A DNA stretch of 64,000 nucleotides from Streptomyces sp. NBC_01408 (GCF_026340255.1 NZ_JAPEPJ010000001.1:3961001-4025000); one strand, 5' to 3'; counted from the stretch's first letter, positions 45,838-53,953 are shown. Made by a program: numbers and translations. The notes: generated by a model not told the origin, from the sequence alone.

Positions 45838-45854
45838 CGTCCCGCCAGGAGGCG

Positions 45855-45899
45855 GTGTCCCGCCAGGAGTTGACAGCTCGCGGAACCGCGGGACACCAT
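45855..45899 (+). promoter_or_regulatory. Promoter of the beta-helix gene framed by an inverted repeat
   Basis: TTGACA (45870-45875), an 18-base spacer and CACCAT (45894-45899) lie seven bases before the ATG (leaderless). GTGTCCCGC (45855-45863) and GCGGGACAC (45888-45896) are perfect arms framing the -35. A 13-base direct repeat GTCCCGCCAGGAG occurs at 45839 and 45857. Confidence 0.5.
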
Positions 45900-45906
45900 C
45901 CCGGCG

Positions 45907-47379
45907 ATGGAGACAAACGATCTTACCCCGGCGGAACGCCGCGTCTGGGAGGCCTTCCCGCGCGGGGAAGGCGTCGACTTCCGGGAAAGTCCCGACGAGG
46001 ATGCGGCCGACGGCGCCTCCTGGGGACCGGAGCGCACCGTGCGCGCCGGGGTGCTCATGGCGCTGCTGCTGAGCGGACCCAGCGTGGCCGGCCAAGTCGC
46101 CGGCCTCAAGATCAAGGGCGCGAAGGTCACCGGGAAACTGGACCTCAAGTACGCCGCGATCGACGTCCCGATGCGGATGCGCGGCTGCTGGTTCGAACGC
46201 AAACCAGGGCTCTACGGGGCACGGTTACGCGCACTCGTCCTCACCGATTCGTCCTTGCCGGGCCTGACCGCGTCCACCGTCCGCGTCGAGGTCGTGCTGC
46301 GGATGTCCTGCTGCCGGATCAGCGGCCCGGTGCGCCTCGCGGGGGCCCAGATATCAGGCGGTCTCTTCCTCCAGGACGCCGTGATCGGCCCGGTCGAGGG
46401 CGAACTGGCCGGCGAAGCGCCGCTCCAGCTCAACCACGCCACCATCGGCACCGACATCATCGCCTTCGGGCTGACCGTACACGGCCAGACCCGCGTCAAC
46501 GGCGCGGTCGTCGGAGGCCAGATCAACCTCGACGGCGCCCGTCTCCACGCCCCCGGCGGCACCGCCCTGCACGGCGAGAACCTCACCGTCGGCACCGACC
46601 TGCGGGCCGAGCGGATGGAAGCCCAGGGCCTGGTCAACCTCTCCGGCTCGCGGATCCCGGGCCGCCTCAACCTCGTCCGCGCCACCCTCACCAGCCCCGG
46701 CGCACTGGCGCTGCGCGCCACCAGCTGTGCGATCGGCGAGGTGTGGCTGCCGCCCTGCGGCCAGGTCCAGGGCGTGGTGAACCTGCGGCGCTCCCAGTTC
46801 GACCTGCTGCACATGCTGTCCTGCGACTGGCCGGACCAGCTCCGCATCGACGGCACGGTCTACCGCGCCCTCGGCCCGCACCTGCCCGCCGAGGAGCGGC
46901 TGCCCGTCCTGGAGCAGGGGGAGTCGGGCTATCTGCCGTTCACCTACGAACAGCTCGCGGCGTCCTACCGTACGGCGGGCGACGAGGCCGCCGCCCGGAC
47001 CGTACAGCTCGCCAAGCTGCGCCGGCACCGCCGCACCCTGCCCCGGCCCGCCCGGGTGTGGGGGAAGCTCCAGGACGTCACCGTCGGATACGGCTTCCGG
47101 CCGCTGCGGGCGCTCGGCTGGCTGCTGGCCCTGCTGCTGACCGGGGCGATCGCGTACGGGATGGATCCGCCGCGGCCCCTGAAGCCGGGCGAGGCCCCGG
47201 ACTTCAATCCGGTGTTCTACACGATCGACCTGCTGGTGCCGATCATCAGCTTCGGCCAGGAGTCCGCCTACGCGCCGAGCGGCTGGCACCAGTGGCTGTC
47301 GTACCTGCTGATCGTGACCGGCTGGATCCTCGCCACCACGACGGCGGCGGGTGTCAGCCGGTCCCTCCAGCGGCAGTAG
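45907..47379 (+). CDS. Beta-helix repeat protein with a channel-like C-terminal membrane domain; TTA codon
   Basis: The 490-residue protein has no confidently known function; Streptomyces relatives are labelled membrane-associated oxidoreductase without a visible cofactor site. Residues about 60-330 form pentapeptide/bactofilin-like beta-helix turns (LKIKGAKVTGKLDLKYAAID, AQISGGLFLQDAVI, HGQTRVNGAVVGGQINLDGA). After a charged linker come helix 1 (about 400-418), a hydrophobic re-entrant-like stretch FYTIDLLVPIISFGQ (about 437-451) and helix 2 (about 463-485), the layout of a two-helix ion channel. Codon 107 (46225-46227) is TTA. The promoter suggests a leaderless message. The MFS gene ends 69 bp upstream. 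Confidence 0.65.
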   Translation: METNDLTPAERRVWEAFPRGEGVDFRESPDEDAADGASWGPERTVRAGVLMALLLSGPSVAGQVAGLKIKGAKVTGKLDLKYAAIDVPMRMRGCWFERKPGLYGARLRALVLTDSSLPGLTASTVRVEVVLRMSCCRISGPVRLAGAQISGGLFLQDAVIGPVEGELAGEAPLQLNHATIGTDIIAFGLTVHGQTRVNGAVVGGQINLDGARLHAPGGTALHGENLTVGTDLRAERMEAQGLVNLSGSRIPGRLNLVRATLTSPGALALRATSCAIGEVWLPPCGQVQGVVNLRRSQFDLLHMLSCDWPDQLRIDGTVYRALGPHLPAEERLPVLEQGESGYLPFTYEQLAASYRTAGDEAAARTVQLAKLRRHRRTLPRPARVWGKLQDVTVGYGFRPLRALGWLLALLLTGAIAYGMDPPRPLKPGEAPDFNPVFYTIDLLVPIISFGQESAYAPSGWHQWLSYLLIVTGWILATTTAAGVSRSLQRQ

Positions 47380-47383
47380 CGGG

Positions 47384-48091
47384 TCAGGCCGCCTTGGCCT
47401 TGGTGGCGTACATGTCGACGTACTCCTGGCCCGAGAGGCGCATGACCTCGGCCATCACCGAGTCGGTGACGGCGCGCAGCACGTAGCGGTCGCGGTCCAT
47501 GCCCTCGTAGCGGGAGAACTCCATCGGCTCGCCGAAGCGGACGGTGACCCGGCCCGGGCGCGGCATGCCCGCGCCGCCGGGCTGGAGCTTGTCGGTGCCG
47601 ATCATCGCGAACGGGATCACCGGGGCGCCCGTCATCAGGGTCAGGCGGGCGATGCCGGTGCGGCCGCGGTAGAGCCGGCCGTCGGGGGAGCGGGTGCCCT
47701 CGGGGTAGATGCCGAAGATCTTGCCCTCTTCGAGGATCCGGCGGCCGGTCATCAGGGCCGCGACCCCGCCGTTGGCCCCGTCCCGGTCCACGGGGATCAT
47801 TCCCGAGCCCGTGAAGAACCACGCCATCAGACGGCCCTTGAGCCCCTTGCCCGTCACGTACTCGTCCTTGCCGATGAAGTGGACCGTACGGTCGCAGACC
47901 AGCGGGAGGATCATGGAGTCGATGAAGGTGAGGTGGTTGCCCGCCAGGATCACCGGCCCGCTGCCCGGAATGTTCTCGATGCCCTCTACGCGGGTGCGGA
48001 ACATCATGCGCATGACCGGTCCGACAGTGGCTTTGATGAGCGCGGTACGGAACAACGTGAGCCCTCCGGCATCGAAAAGCGGGTTTTGCAC
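47384..48091 (-). CDS. plsC: 1-acyl-sn-glycerol-3-phosphate acyltransferase
   Basis: The 235-residue acyltransferase has GNHLTFIDSM (the HxxxxD-type catalytic pair), an FIGKDEYV segment, and the substrate motif IYPEGTRSPDGRLYRGRTGI. It adds the second acyl chain to lysophosphatidate at the membrane for phospholipid synthesis. The GTG at 48091 lies within the inverted repeat 48087-48106 and has no Shine-Dalgarno, so the start is somewhat uncertain. Divergent from glpQ, which degrades phospholipid head-group products. Several plsC paralogues are usual in Streptomyces. Confidence 0.88.
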   Translation of the reverse strand: MQNPLFDAGGLTLFRTALIKATVGPVMRMMFRTRVEGIENIPGSGPVILAGNHLTFIDSMILPLVCDRTVHFIGKDEYVTGKGLKGRLMAWFFTGSGMIPVDRDGANGGVAALMTGRRILEEGKIFGIYPEGTRSPDGRLYRGRTGIARLTLMTGAPVIPFAMIGTDKLQPGGAGMPRPGRVTVRFGEPMEFSRYEGMDRDRYVLRAVTDSVMAEVMRLSGQEYVDMYATKAKAA

Positions 48092-48106
48092 TACACCGGT
48101 AGTGCA
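48087..48106. promoter_or_regulatory. Inverted repeat over the plsC start codon
   Basis: TGCACTAC and GTAGTGCA are perfect eight-base arms around ACCG. The GTG start of the acyltransferase (complement of 48089-48091) sits inside the left arm. It could be a repressor site or an mRNA hairpin hiding the start. Confidence 0.5.
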
Positions 48107-48148
48107 GGTGAGGACGATACTCGCGGGTCAGGTCTGATCGCACATCGG

Positions 48149-48181
48149 GTTCACGTGTCGGATACGCAGTGTTGACGTGTG
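48149..48181 (+). promoter_or_regulatory. Candidate PHO-box repeats upstream of glpQ
   Basis: GTTCACGTGTC (48149-48159) and GTTGACGTGTG (48171-48181) agree at 9 of 11 positions and are offset by 22 bp, two of the 11-bp units used by PhoP in Streptomyces (GTTCACC-type). glpQ1 of S. coelicolor is known to be PhoP-controlled. The intermediate unit GGATACGCAGT is poor. Confidence 0.5.
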
Positions 48182-48320
48182 TTTCCGCCATGTTCCCCGT
48201 CGTCTCACGTACCGGACACGGGCAGGGGCCTACGATCACCACGCCGAATCGGGGCCGCGAGACGCCGGGACATCCGAGATCCCAGGGTCCCTGACCCCTT
48301 CAGAATGAGGAGTGGCACTC

Positions 48321-49484
48321 ATGACGCAGGGTGGGGCAGCACGGCGCACGGTCCTGGGGGCGGCCGCCTTGGCGGCGGGCGCGGGCATCGCCGGACTCTC
48401 GGCGGGATCCGCCTCGGCGGCGGAGAGCGGGCGCGGGGGAGGCGGGTTCCGGGACCTCCCCGTCCCGACGGTGATCGGCCACCGCGGCGCCAGCGGATAC
48501 CGGCCGGAGCACACCCTCGGCTCCTACCAGCTCGCGCTCGACCTCGGCGCCGACGTCATCGAACAGGACCTGGTCCCGACCCGGGACGGCCATCTGGTGT
48601 GCCGCCACGAGAACGAGATCGGCGGGACCACCGACGTCGCCGACCACCCCGAGTTCGCCTCCCGGCGCACCACCAAATCGATCGACGGGGTCTCCGTCAC
48701 CGGCTGGTTCACCGAGGACTTCACCCTTGCCGAGCTGAAGACCCTGCGCGCGAAGGAACGTATCCCCGCCGTCCGGCAGCGGAACACCCTCTACGACGGC
48801 CAGTGGGCTGTGCCCACCTTCGAAGAGGTCCTGCGCTGGGCCAACCGGGAGAGTCGCCGGCGCGACAAGCAGGTCTGGCTGCACGTGGAGACCAAGCACC
48901 CCAGCTACTTCCGCGCCTTGGGCCTCGGCCTGGAAGAGCCCCTCGCCAAGCTCCTGCGCCGCTACGGACGCGACCGCCGCGACTCGGCCGTCTTCCTCCA
49001 GTCCTTCGAACCCTCCAGCATGCAGCGGCTCGCCCGGCTGGTCTCCGTTCCGCGCGTGGTCCTGCTCTCCGCCGCGAACACCCGCCCCTGGGACTTCGAA
49101 CAGGCCAAGGACCCGCGTACGGTCGCGGACCTGGTCACGCCCGAGGGCCTGAAGTGGATCGCCGGCTTCGCCCAGGGCATCGGCCCGACGATGGACCTGG
49201 TCATCCCGCGCGACGCCGCGGGCCGGCTCGGTACGCCGACCACGCTGGTGAAGGACGCCCACGCCCGCGGGCTGGTGCTGCACCCCTACACCGCGCGCAA
49301 CGAGAACAGCTTCCTGCCCGCCGACTTCCGCAAGGGCACGGATCCGGCCGCGTACGGCGACGCCTTCGCAGCCTTCCGCACCTACTTCGAACAGGGCATC
49401 GACGGCATCTTCACCGACAACCCGGACACCGGACTGCTCGCGGCGGAGGCCTTCCGTCCGGGCCGTCGCCCCGTCAACCCGTAG
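48321..49484 (+). CDS. glpQ: Glycerophosphodiester phosphodiesterase, secreted
   Basis: The 387-residue enzyme hydrolyses glycerophosphodiesters to glycerol-3-phosphate and alcohol outside the cell. It has a Tat signal (ARRTVLGAAALAAGAGIAGL) and the GDPD core VIGHRGASGYRPEHTLGSYQ with IEQDLVPTRDGHLVCRHE (catalytic His and metal Glu/Asp), then LHVETKHPSYF. The ATG at 48321 is eight bases after GAGGAG. Probably scavenges phosphate when starved, given the PHO-like repeats upstream. Confidence 0.93.
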   Translation: MTQGGAARRTVLGAAALAAGAGIAGLSAGSASAAESGRGGGGFRDLPVPTVIGHRGASGYRPEHTLGSYQLALDLGADVIEQDLVPTRDGHLVCRHENEIGGTTDVADHPEFASRRTTKSIDGVSVTGWFTEDFTLAELKTLRAKERIPAVRQRNTLYDGQWAVPTFEEVLRWANRESRRRDKQVWLHVETKHPSYFRALGLGLEEPLAKLLRRYGRDRRDSAVFLQSFEPSSMQRLARLVSVPRVVLLSAANTRPWDFEQAKDPRTVADLVTPEGLKWIAGFAQGIGPTMDLVIPRDAAGRLGTPTTLVKDAHARGLVLHPYTARNENSFLPADFRKGTDPAAYGDAFAAFRTYFEQGIDGIFTDNPDTGLLAAEAFRPGRRPVNP

Positions 49485-49558
49485 CGGGTGGCCCGTCGTA
49501 CAGGTGTCCGGAGCCCGGTGGAGAAACCGCCGGGCACGGCCCCCGCGTCCCGCCCGGC

Positions 49559-50131
49559 ATGGACCTGCTGAAGGACCCCGACCTCGTGAACGAACTGGGC
49601 CCGCTGCTCTCCGCCGAGGCGGCCGCGGAGGCCCCGGGCGCCGGAGTGGACGCGGCCGACCTGGAACAAGCCGTCTGGGTCAGGCTGCTGGAAGGCCACG
49701 GGCGCACCCCCGACGCCGCCGACCCGGCGGAGCCCGCCCGCTGGCTGCGGCGGGCGGTGCGCGCCGAGGCCCGCCTCGCCCGGCGCCTCGCCCGCCGGGA
49801 GGTGGCCTACGACCACCGCCATCCCTCCGCGGACGGCCAGCGTCGGCCCGGCGCCGCCCACGGAGGCGGCGCCGCCGAACCGGAGGACGCCCTCCTGCAC
49901 GGTGAGGAGAAGCGGGCGCTGCGGTCGGCGGTCGCCCGGTTGCCGGGACGCTGCCCGGAGCTGATGAAGGCACTTCTTTCGCCCAGAGACCTCACTTACC
50001 GTGAAATCGCAGGAGAGTTGGGTATCTCACAAGGAAGTTTGGGGCCCGTCCGTTCCCGTTGCCTGGGATGTCTGCGCAGAATGCTGGCTGCAGAGGTTGC
50101 AGCTCCTGGCCTGCGGGGAAAGGAGCGGTAG
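49559..50131 (+). CDS. Small sigma-70-like (ECF-type) factor
   Basis: The 190-residue protein resembles short RNA polymerase sigma factors: a region-2-like N-terminus (DLEQAVWVRLLEGHG, EPARWLRRAVRAEARLARR), a variable linker, and a region-4 helix-turn-helix LTYREIAGELGISQGSLGPV. Region 2 is less conserved than usual. No anti-sigma gene is adjacent. The ATG at 49559 has no strong ribosome site; no better start is in frame nearby. It lies 74 bp after glpQ and 37 bp before the acetyltransferase gene. Confidence 0.75.
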   Translation: MDLLKDPDLVNELGPLLSAEAAAEAPGAGVDAADLEQAVWVRLLEGHGRTPDAADPAEPARWLRRAVRAEARLARRLARREVAYDHRHPSADGQRRPGAAHGGGAAEPEDALLHGEEKRALRSAVARLPGRCPELMKALLSPRDLTYREIAGELGISQGSLGPVRSRCLGCLRRMLAAEVAAPGLRGKER

Positions 50132-50168
50132 ACCAACGGGCCACCAGGTGAGCGGGAGGCATGCGCAC

Positions 50169-50675
50169 ATGGGCATGAGCGTGACCATTTCGGCGGCGGC
50201 TGCCGAGGACGCTGAGCAGATCTTCAAACTGCAGTACCTGGCGTTCCAGCGCGAGGCCGAGCTGTACGGCAACTACCTGATCCAGCCGCTCACCCAGTCC
50301 CTGGACTCCCTCAAGGCGGAGCTCGCGACGGACACCGTGCTCGTGGCCCGCCTCGGCGACGAGGTCGTGGGCACCGTGCGCGGCAGCGTCGACGAGGACG
50401 GCACCGGCAAGATCGCCAAGCTCTGCGTCCACCCGCGCCTCCAGGGTCACGGACTCGGCGCCCGGCTGCTGCGCGCCGTCGAGGAAGCCCTCGCGGGGCA
50501 CGCCGAGACCACCCGCTTCCGCCTGCACACCGGGCACAAGAGCGAGTCCAACCTGAGGCTGTACCGGAAGGCGGGCTACACGAAGGTCGGTGGCCGCACG
50601 GCCTCCGACGGCGTGCAGCTGGTGATCCTGGAGAAGGACGCCAAGGACCCGACCGAGTTCGCCGTCAGCGCGTAA
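50169..50675 (+). CDS. GNAT-family N-acetyltransferase
   Basis: The 168-residue protein has a complete GNAT core: VTISAAAAEDAEQIFKLQYL, GTGKIAKLCVHPRLQGHGLG ending in the acetyl-CoA loop QGHGLGARLL, and 'NLRLYRKAGYTKVG'. The ATG at 50169 is nine bases after GGGAGG; the internal ATG 50175 is a less likely start. It is in the same orientation as the sigma factor gene. Substrate unknown. Confidence 0.85.
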   Translation: MGMSVTISAAAAEDAEQIFKLQYLAFQREAELYGNYLIQPLTQSLDSLKAELATDTVLVARLGDEVVGTVRGSVDEDGTGKIAKLCVHPRLQGHGLGARLLRAVEEALAGHAETTRFRLHTGHKSESNLRLYRKAGYTKVGGRTASDGVQLVILEKDAKDPTEFAVSA

Positions 50676-50705
50676 CGCCCGGCGCCCGGCGCGTGCGTCC
50701 CGCGT

Positions 50706-51131
50706 TCAGCGCTTGGCGCGCAGCCAGATCATCCCGGTGATCGGAAGGATCACCGGGATGAACAGGTAGCCCATCCCGAACTCGGACCACACGGTCGCGT
50801 CGGGGAAGGCCTCGGGGCGCAGCAGGGTCCAGGTGCCCACGACCAGTACGCCGGTCAGCTCGGCGGCGCAGCAGAACAGCGCCGCCTTGCGGGCCCGCTC
50901 CCCGCCGCGCACCAGCGAGTACGTGATGAAGGCGTAGGCCAGCGCGGCCGCCGCGGACAGCCCGTACGCCAGCGGCGCCCGGCCGAACTCGGTGGAGATC
51001 TGGTAGGCGGAGCGTGACACCGCACCCACCACCATCACCCCGTACAGCCAGACCAGCAGCAGCCCGGGACCCGAGACCAGCCGCTTGCGCCCGGCGGGAG
51101 TCGCGGAAGTGTCGGTCGTCGTGTCAGGCAC
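50706..51131 (-). CDS. Four-helix membrane protein, unknown function
   Basis: The 141-residue protein has a short Thr/Ser-rich N-terminus and four hydrophobic helices (LLLVWLYGVMVVGAVSRSAY, YGLSAAAALAYAFITYSL, LFCCAAELTGVLVVGTWTLL, YLFIPVILPITGMIWL). No catalytic motif. It overlaps the next upstream membrane-protein gene by eight bases, so the pair is coupled and may form a complex. Confidence 0.75.
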   Translation of the reverse strand: MPDTTTDTSATPAGRKRLVSGPGLLLVWLYGVMVVGAVSRSAYQISTEFGRAPLAYGLSAAAALAYAFITYSLVRGGERARKAALFCCAAELTGVLVVGTWTLLRPEAFPDATVWSEFGMGYLFIPVILPITGMIWLRAKR

Positions 51132-51492
51132 CGGTCGTTCCCCAGATGTCGTAGAGCCGCACTTCGAGGACCGCGAGGACGACGGCGGCCGCGGCCACCG
51201 TCGCCGAGCCCCACTTGGTCCGCTCGGTCAGCGAGAGCAGCGCGGCACCCGGGATCGCCACGAGGGCGCCCAGCAGGTAGGCCACGAAGATCACCGTGCC
51301 CTCGTCGGGCTTCCCGCCCTGGGCCAGCTTGACCACCCCGACCACCAGCTGGGCCAGCACCAGCAGCGTCACCACGGCCATGCCGATGAAGTGCCAGTCC
51401 TTGGTCGGCTGGTCCCGCCAGGTGGCATGGCCGCACCAGGCGGCGAGGGCGAGTGCGGCCACGCCGATGGCGACCGTCAGGGCATCGAGCAT
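51124..51492 (-). CDS. Small membrane protein, unknown function
   Basis: The 122-residue protein has four hydrophobic segments (LTVAIGVAALALAAWCG, MAVVTLLVLAQLVVGVV, GTVIFVAYLLGALVAIPGAA, ATVAAAAVVLAVLEVRL). It overlaps the partner gene downstream by eight bases. Similar paired genes are conserved but uncharacterised in Streptomyces. Confidence 0.75.
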   Translation of the reverse strand: MLDALTVAIGVAALALAAWCGHATWRDQPTKDWHFIGMAVVTLLVLAQLVVGVVKLAQGGKPDEGTVIFVAYLLGALVAIPGAALLSLTERTKWGSATVAAAAVVLAVLEVRLYDIWGTTGA

Positions 51493-51702
51493 GCTGCGAG
51501 GGTATTACGGGCCGAAAGACCCGATGCGCGCACCCCTGGCTCTCCTGTCGGCGGCCTGCGTGCGAACCGTGGTCTTGACCACAGCGCACCCCTCGGCCGG
51601 GCTCGCCGCGGATGTGGTCGTACGGCACTCCCGGCCGTGTCCGTGCAGGTCACCGACACCGGTCCGGTGATCGGGAGGGACGGCTGACGGGGTACCGGAG
51701 GC

Positions 51703-51737
51703 GTCCGGAATACGGTCGCTATGTGTCCGATATACGG
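51703..51737 (+). promoter_or_regulatory. Direct repeats, candidate operator of metNIQ
   Basis: GTCCGGAATACGG (51703-51715) and GTCCGATATACGG (51725-51737) match at 11 of 13 positions and are offset by 22 bp, two helical turns. The second also forms the palindrome TGTCCG/CGGACA. They lie 45-79 bp before the micro-ORF. Confidence 0.5.
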
Positions 51738-51781
51738 ACAGCATTGATCGGTGAGGGACCTGGTCTGCTTTACTTGGGCCC

Positions 51782-51868
51782 ATGACCACGACGAGCAGCC
51801 GCACCCTTGCGACCGAGGCGACGATGACGCCCGGTGCTCGTTGTATGTGTCGAATGTGCGCCTTCTGA
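51782..51868 (+). CDS. Micro-ORF: candidate Cys/Met leader peptide upstream of metN
   Basis: This 28-codon frame starts MTTTSSRTLATEATMTPGA and ends RCMCRMCAF before TGA. Three Cys and two Met codons are packed into the last eight, upstream of genes for methionine uptake. Cys-rich leader peptides that couple ribosome stalling to sulfur-amino-acid supply are known in actinobacteria. No Shine-Dalgarno; TTTACT/TACTTG just upstream suggests a leaderless message. Too short to be certain. Confidence 0.45.
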   Translation: MTTTSSRTLATEATMTPGARCMCRMCAF

Positions 51869-52091
51869 GGGCCCCTTTCCATGCGCCTCGCGCCCCGAAG
51901 CGAGACCTTGCCGAGCCTCTCCGTCACCAGCTGCCCAGCGGTGCGGACCTGCTCCTGCCCCGCGCACGCGTCGCCGTCGTCACCGAACCCGTTCCGCACG
52001 GCATGACGGCTGTGACCCGTACCGCGTCCCCAGATGTTTGCCCCGTGCCCGGCACCCGCTGCGCCGTGCACTCGACAGCGACGGAAATCCT

Positions 52092-53165
52092 GTGATCACC
52101 ACATCGGGCCTCACGAAGGTCTACCAGTCCCGTGGCCGCGAGGTCACCGCCCTGGACGGCGTCGATCTCCACGTCCGCGAGGGCGAGGTCTACGGAGTCA
52201 TCGGCCAGAGCGGCGCCGGCAAGTCCTCCCTGATCCGCTGCGTGAACCTGCTGGAGCGCCCCACCACCGGCACCGTGACCGTCGACGGAGTCGACCTCAC
52301 CGCCCTCGCCGGCCGAGGCCGGCGCGCCGGCAAGGAGCTCCGCGAGGCCCGCAGCCGAATCGGCATGGTCTTCCAGCACTTCAACCTGCTGTCCTCGCGC
52401 ACCGTCCAGAGCAACATCGAGCTGCCTCTGGAGATCCTCGGGGTCTCCGGACGTGAACGCTCCCGCAAGGCCCTGGAACTCCTGGACCTCGTAGGCCTCG
52501 CCGACAAGGCCAAGGCCTACCCCGCCCAGCTCTCCGGCGGCCAGAAGCAGCGCGTCGGCATCGCCCGCGCCCTGGCCGGCGACCCCAAGGTGCTGCTCTC
52601 CGACGAGGCCACCAGCGCCCTGGACCCCGAGACCACCCGCTCCATCCTCCAACTGCTGCGCGACCTGAACCAGCAGCTCGGCCTGACCGTCCTGCTCATC
52701 ACGCACGAGATGGACGTGGTCAAGTCCGTCTGCGACTCGGCCGCGCTGATGAAGAACGGCCGGATCATCGAGGCCGGTACGGTCGCCGAACTGCTCGCCA
52801 CCCCCGGCTCGGAGCTCGCCGGCGAGCTCTTCCCGGTCAGCGGCTCCGCCACCGGCCCCGACCACACGGTCCTCGACGTCACCTTCCACGGGGACGCCGC
52901 CACCCAGCCGGTCATCTCCCAGCTGTCGCGGACGTACAACATCGACATCTCGATCCTCGGCGCCGCCATGGACACCGTCGCGGGCAAGCAGATCGGCCGG
53001 ATGCGCATCGAGCTTCCCGGCCGCTACGAGGAGAACGTCGTCCCCGTCGGCTTCCTGCGCGAGCAGGGCCTCCAGGTCGACGTCGTCGACGGCGCGGACC
53101 CCGCCGACCTCGTCGACGACATCGACACCGAAATCGCCGCGCTGGTCAAGGATGGTGCCAAGTGA
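52092..53165 (+). CDS. metN: Methionine ABC transporter, ATP-binding protein
   Basis: The 357-residue ATPase has Walker A GQSGAGKSS, signature LSGGQKQRVGIARAL, Walker B VLLSDEATSALDP and the H loop LITHEMDVV. The C-terminal NIL domain (about 275-350, RIELPGRYEENVVPVGFLRE) binds methionine and shuts the transporter when internal methionine is high. The GTG at 52092 begins VITTSGLTKVYQSRG; a longer frame to 51834 crosses the leader and is rejected. It overlaps metI by GTGA. Confidence 0.95.
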   Translation: MITTSGLTKVYQSRGREVTALDGVDLHVREGEVYGVIGQSGAGKSSLIRCVNLLERPTTGTVTVDGVDLTALAGRGRRAGKELREARSRIGMVFQHFNLLSSRTVQSNIELPLEILGVSGRERSRKALELLDLVGLADKAKAYPAQLSGGQKQRVGIARALAGDPKVLLSDEATSALDPETTRSILQLLRDLNQQLGLTVLLITHEMDVVKSVCDSAALMKNGRIIEAGTVAELLATPGSELAGELFPVSGSATGPDHTVLDVTFHGDAATQPVISQLSRTYNIDISILGAAMDTVAGKQIGRMRIELPGRYEENVVPVGFLREQGLQVDVVDGADPADLVDDIDTEIAALVKDGAK

Positions 53166-53830
53166 CCTGGTCCGAGATGCAGCCCCTGCTCAGCCAGGGC
53201 ACCTACGACACCCTCTACATGGTGCTGTGGTCCACCCTGGTGACCGTCCTCGGCGGACTGCCCATCGGCATCCTGCTGGTCCTCACCGACAAGGGCGGCC
53301 TGCTGCAGAACCAGCCGCTCAACAAGGTCCTCGGCGTGATCGTGAACATAGGCCGCTCGCTGCCGTTCATCATCCTGCTGATCTTCCTGATCCCGGTCAC
53401 CACCGCGGTCGTCGGCACCTTCATCGGCCCCACCGCCATGATCGTCCCGCTCGCGATCGGCGCCATCCCCTTCTTCGCCCGGCTGGTCGAGACCGCCGTC
53501 CGCGAGGTGGACCACGGCCTGGTCGAGGCCGTCGAGTCCATGGGCGGCTCCGTCCCCACCCTCGTCGGCAAGGTGCTCCTCCCGCAGGCCCTGCCCTCCC
53601 TGGTCGCCGGCGTGACCACCACCGTCATCACCCTGGTCGGCTACTCCGCCATGGCCGGCGCCGTCGGCGGCGAAGGACTCGGCTCCAAGGCCATCACCTA
53701 CGGCTTCCAGCGCTTCGAGACCGGCTTCATGGTCGCCACCGTCGTGGTCCTCGTCGTGATCGTCACGGTGATCCAGCTGATCGGCGACGGCGTGGTCCGC
53801 CTCCTCGCCCGCCGCGGCCGGACCGCCTGA
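53162..53830 (+). CDS. metI: Methionine ABC transporter, permease
   Basis: The 222-residue inner-membrane subunit has five hydrophobic helices and the EAA-like coupling loop AVREVDHGLVEAVESMGGSV. Length and SNG-type features match MetI. GTG start overlaps metN (GTGA). With MetN and MetQ it imports D- and L-methionine. Confidence 0.95.
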   Translation: MTWSEMQPLLSQGTYDTLYMVLWSTLVTVLGGLPIGILLVLTDKGGLLQNQPLNKVLGVIVNIGRSLPFIILLIFLIPVTTAVVGTFIGPTAMIVPLAIGAIPFFARLVETAVREVDHGLVEAVESMGGSVPTLVGKVLLPQALPSLVAGVTTTVITLVGYSAMAGAVGGEGLGSKAITYGFQRFETGFMVATVVVLVVIVTVIQLIGDGVVRLLARRGRTA

Positions 53831-53953
53831 ACCGGCCCGGCCGGCCTTCCTCCAAATTTCCCCAGATTTCCCCACCAGCAGAGCCCGCACTTGTCGTGCT
53901 TGGGCCACCACCAGCAAGTCTCAGGGACTTGTTCAGCAAGAAAGGCACTCTTC

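Larger units (their letters stand above)
51493..52091. other. Long control region upstream of metNIQ
   Basis: These 599 bp hold 22-bp-spaced direct repeats (51703-51737), a palindrome TGTCCG-ATATA-CGGACA (51724-51740), a possible leaderless micro-ORF (51782-51868) and about 220 bp of transcribed leader with lower third-position GC than real genes. No standard terminator or complete known riboswitch was recognised. Confidence 0.5.

Noticed and set aside
51741..51800. GGTGAGGGACCTGG resembling the S-box (SAM-I) GGTGGAGGGACTGG
   Set aside because: The rest of the S-box core (GATGAAACCCGGCAACC, pairing arms) is missing, and the similarity is short.
51751..52095. Possible 114-codon gene before metN
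   Set aside because: Third-position GC is clearly below that of neighbours and no domain is visible; better read as leader RNA with a micro-ORF.
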